Origin: Kalaharituber pfeilii
Taxonomy: Eukaryota; Ascomycota; Pezizomycetes; Pezizales; Pezizaceae
Length of the DNA: 64,000 nucleotides
Assembly (NCBI GenBank): GCA_015179045.1
Contig: WHUZ01000038.1
Coordinates: 124,001 to 188,000 of the forward strand
Direction of reading: 5' to 3'
Position numbers and translations under genes: made by a program
Shown here: positions 61,023-64,000 of the stretch, in pieces
How positions within the stretch are numbered: the first letter of the stretch is position 1
Layout: every line of letters begins with the position of its first letter
The notes under the pieces: model-generated
What the model saw: the letters and a program-made list of their open reading frames with translations, nothing else
Databases searched by the model: none
What the model was told of the DNA's origin: nothing

Positions 61023-61488
61023 CTAAGCTGTTGTCCGGAGTTTTTTCCGTTCTCTGCCCGAATCTTCATCACCATCAAGAGCCATATCCCTAGATCGATC
61101 CGCTTTTGAATTTGAGGAACCTAATCCAGACGAAGAAGCAATTGGGCGTTCAGGTACGTGCGTGTCGTTCCGATTTTGATAGTAATGGGCGTGAAGAAAT
61201 CTGAGTGGAGGAAGCACTCGTGGCGCATCAGCTCCCACATGTTGACGGAATGTAAGAGCTAAAAGCATATTATTAGCCTTAGACTTCATCAAGAATTGAA
61301 ATATCACACTGACTCTGTCTGCAACTAGGATCTCTTCCGTGAATCATGAGAACCTCTTTAGGCCGGTTTACAACCCTAAAAACTGGCTTCTTGATTTTGA
61401 ACTTATTTTCCTTCTTAATCTCGACTGCGGGACCAGTCGCATCCGTGACTGCCGCCATGGTGCGTGCATCTGTCGGCTCCGCTGACAT
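61023..61488 (-). CDS. Small unknown protein, two exons
   Basis: Exons (minus) 61488-61314 and 61258-61023, intron 55 nt with a GTCAGT donor and TTTTAG acceptor, give 136 residues without any frame correction. N-terminus MSAEPTDARTMAAVTDA, then a basic stretch KKENKFKIKKPVFRVV, NRPKEVLMIHGRDPSCR, TLTFRQHVGADAPRVLPPLR and a charged, Ser/Asp-rich tail ending ERKKLRTTA. No membrane span or signal peptide. It is divergent from RPD3 with 755 bp between the starts. The product is probably nuclear by composition, but I do not recognise the family. The longer upstream frame to 61659 lacks a better ATG. Confidence 0.55.
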
Positions 61489-62243
61489 TGTTATTGCTGT
61501 CAAGTCTGGTGACGACGAGTCGTTGAGGAAGTTTGTTTTAGGAGTAATGGGGCTGGAACCACTATCACTGACTTGGTTAGCTTCCGCAAGCAACCAAGTG
61601 AAAGGTGATGAGTAAACCAGGGTATGATAGAAACATGTCCATATGCACATGTCTACCATACACCTTTCTTGTTCCGCACCGCAACATGGCTTGACTTAAT
61701 TGTGGAGCGCATGCGGTCTTTCTCTGGTACAAGAACACCTTCTGTGGGTCTCGCCTCGTGGCAGTCTGGGACAGTCCCAAGGGCAGATTTCCCTTTCACA
61801 CCTTTTTGGCATCCAGTGCCCAGTTAAGGTTAGGATCGTGTGGGGGGTCTGCCTCCTTGGTTCGTTGCGTGATCTCCTAGCCTTCCTCCGTCTTTGCTCA
61901 GGAGCACAGCCGCGAGGTTGGATTGAGTAACGAAGGGGTGCAGAGCTGAGGCTCATCGGCTGCAAATTCGAACCGCACCTGTTATTGGTGGGGCGCGATA
62001 AGATTCCTTATCGAGCTGCTGCGCATTGCAGTAGTCTTAGTAATCCTCCCCGCCCCCCCAGCCCAAACAATAGCTCCGCGACTCGGAGGAATTGTTCGCT
62101 GAACTCTATTTACGATCATCTCCCATACTGCGCTCACAACCCCCTTCTTGCAGCATTACCTTGGCTTCACCCGGTACATTGTCCCTTCATTACAGCCCAC
62201 ACCGAATATTCTTCACTGCTCTGCTGCCATCATATCGACAGCG
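61489..62243. promoter_or_regulatory. Divergent promoter region, unknown gene / RPD3
   Basis: Lies between two divergent start codons. It contains a perfect hairpin, CGATAAG-ATTC-CTTATCG, near 62000. A GGTTCGAAT-type T-loop lookalike on minus near 61965 does not fold into a tRNA. Confidence 0.5.
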
Positions 62244-64000
62244 ATGGCTTACACCGGGGTTCCAATCGACAGCCCTTTTCAGATGAATGGGTGCGGAAAT
62301 TCAAACAAACGAGTTGCTTATGTAGGTAAACTCCATCGTGATGGAAGTCAGGCTCTTGCGCGCTCAGTAGTTCTTGCGGTTCTTCAGACAGGCTGGCTGC
62401 CGGTCCTTAACGCCTTTTACAGCTCATACGCTAACACATCTTAGTTCTATGACTGTAGGTGTCTTCTGCGGTATCCACAGTGCGACTTGTAATCGGGATT
62501 GACCCTCCTTGTGGAGGAGTCCGCTTTATTGATTACGTTACTTGCTAACTTGACATGACCACAATTGCGGTTCAACACAGCCGATGTGGGGTACGAAATG
62601 ATACCAACATTCTCCAAGTGGTAGACGAAGAGCTGATGGGATTTAATAGGAACTACGCGTACGTTGCCGGTCACCCGATGAAGCCTCATCGTATTCGAAT
62701 GACGCACTCCCTCATTATGAACTATGGTTTATATAAAAAGATGGAGATATATGTATGCTCTTATTAAAAAGAAAAAAGTTGAAGCGATCTAGTTCATGTT
62801 TGCTAAACTTCTTGTATTAAATGTTTTTAGCGAGCTAAACCTGCCACAAAACACGAGATGTGCCAGTTCCATACGGATGAATACGTGGATTTCCTGTCGA
62901 AGGTGACTCCTGACAACATGGACCAATACGCAAAGGAACAAGGGAAATATAACGTCGGGGATGACTGCCCTGTGTTTGACGGTCTTTTTGAATTTTGTGG
63001 TATCTCAGGAGGCGGGAGCATGGAAGGAGCAGCAAGGCTTAATAGAGGAAAATGCGATATCGCCATCAACTGGAGCGGTGGATTGCATCATGCAAAGAAG
63101 AGCGAGGCTAGTGGGTTTTGTTACATCAATGGTAAGCCAATCATTTCACTTTCCGACCAAACCACTAACATTTTGGTAGACATCGTTCTTGGAATCATCG
63201 AGTTGTTGAGATACAAGCAACGAGTACTGTATATCGACATTGATGTGCACCACGGTGACGGCGTCGAAGAGGCATTTTATACTACCGACCGTGTCATGAC
63301 CGTATCGTTCCATAAATATGGAGAATACTTTCCTGGCACTGGAGAGCTCCGCGATATAGGCGTGGGTGCTGGGAAATACTACGCGGTAAATTTCCCGCTG
63401 AGAGATGGAATCACCGATGGTACTTATAAATCTGTATTTGAGCCTGTGATCGGTGCAGTCATGGAATGGTATCGACCAGACGCGGTTGTGCTGCAATGTG
63501 GTGCGGATTCACTCAGTGGTGACAGGCTGGGCTGTTTCAACCTTTCTATGAAGGGACATGCCAACTGCGTGGCATACGTCAAGAGCTTTAATTTGCCAAC
63601 ATTGGTCCTAGGCGGTGGTGGGTACACGATGAGAAATGTTGCAAGAGCATGGACCTATGAGACTGGTATATTAGTTGGAAAAGAAGTTGGCCCACAACTT
63701 CCATATAGTGACTTTTATGAGGTATGCCCCCCATAATGAAGCTTTCTGACACTTTCCGTAGTCAGAATTAAGGCTTCAGGGTGTTAATTACGATACAGTA
63801 CTTTGGGCCGGATTATGAGCTCGATGTCCGACCGTCAAATATGGAGAATCTCAATTCTAAGGACTATTTGGAAAAGATAAGGGCGCAAGTTATCGAGAAT
63901 TTGTCTCGAACAAAATTTGCCCCGTCAGTACAACTTACCGACGTCCCCCGGGATCCCGAGGGTTATAATGAGGAAGACGGAATCCTAGACGATTTAGAAG
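62244..64000 (+). CDS. RPD3: Class I histone deacetylase Rpd3 (partial, runs off window)
   Basis: Zinc-dependent lysine deacetylase, catalytic subunit of Sin3-type repressor complexes in the nucleus. Exons 62244-62321, 62445-62454, 62581-62590, 62650-62752, 62831-63131, 63180-63721, 63799 to the window end. Early part: [19 protein letters not shown] and [17 protein letters not shown]. Active site: [19 protein letters not shown] (His pair), [16 protein letters not shown] (zinc Asp and His), [16 protein letters not shown] (zinc Asp), [13 protein letters not shown] (catalytic Tyr loop). The C-terminal [14 protein letters not shown] and the acidic [10 protein letters not shown] are present, but the tail is cut off at 64000. 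Exons 2 and 3 are consecutive 10-nt microexons coding FYDS and SDVG, each needed to complete the conserved sequence. No frame break. Confidence 0.97.

Noticed and set aside
61930..62045. tRNA-like GGTTCGAAT T-loop and nearby hairpin
   Set aside because: No acceptor stem pairs at the right distance and no A box or anticodon arm fits.
1..64000. CRISPR array, operons, bacterial-type defence systems
   Set aside because: The sequence is a fungal nuclear genome with spliced genes; no regularly spaced repeats or polycistronic layout exist.

Overview
The window is a piece of a filamentous ascomycete nuclear genome (Pezizomycotina). The genes have many short GT-AG introns, mostly 48-100 nt. Recognisable products are Prp8, ribosomal protein L34, vacuolar alkaline phosphatase, a CRH/UTR2-type cell-wall transglycosylase, copper amine oxidase, a RidA protein, Y14/RBM8, Swt1 and an Rpd3-class histone deacetylase. 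The intron density, the retained exon-junction protein Y14 and the long repeat-littered intergenic stretches suggest a relatively intron-rich, large-genome lineage. The sequence alone does not fix the class.

Layout. 1-3.0 kb: intergenic, with a small TIR element at 1358-1529. 3.0-5.0 kb: MFS transporter (-). 5.0-7.4 kb: repeat fragments. 7.4-14.9 kb: PRP8 (-), divergent from RPL34 (+, 15.3-16.2 kb). 17.0-19.2 kb: PHO8-like alkaline phosphatase (+). 19.2-22.8 kb: long promoter-type region with a GC-rich block. 22.8-24.4 kb: CRH (+). 25.4-27.6 kb: complete but dead Fot1/pogo-type DNA transposon with matching TIRs and TA duplications. 27.6-32.5 kb: old repeats. 32.5-34.2 kb: possible small membrane protein (-) and alpha/beta hydrolase (+). 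35.5-37.9 kb: copper amine oxidase (+). 39.1-40.2 kb: RidA (-). 41.3-45.6 kb: Y14 (-) and SWT1 (+) across a GC-rich divergent promoter. 45.6-53.6 kb: almost empty. 53.6-60 kb: four broken or unrecognised genes, all on the minus strand. 61.0-61.5 kb: small unknown gene (-), divergent from RPD3 (+, 62.2 kb to the window edge).

Two patterns cross the whole window. First, microexons of 10-15 nt occur in five conserved genes: RPD3 (two consecutive 10-nt exons), MFS (11), RPL34 (14), RidA (14) and CRH (15). Each is supported by conserved residues and a preserved frame. Second, every frame break I could resolve in otherwise intact genes, including essential PRP8, is a single missing base, and the coding lengths become multiples of three when it is counted. 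This looks like a consensus error that under-calls bases rather than real gene death. In contrast, the in-frame stops in the 25-27 kb transposon and the 55-56 kb gene are all one C-to-T step from Gln or Arg codons, as RIP-like mutation would produce.

Functionally the genes are housekeeping (splicing, translation, mRNA quality control, chromatin), metabolism and cell wall. I see no biosynthetic cluster, operon, CRISPR array or confident tRNA.
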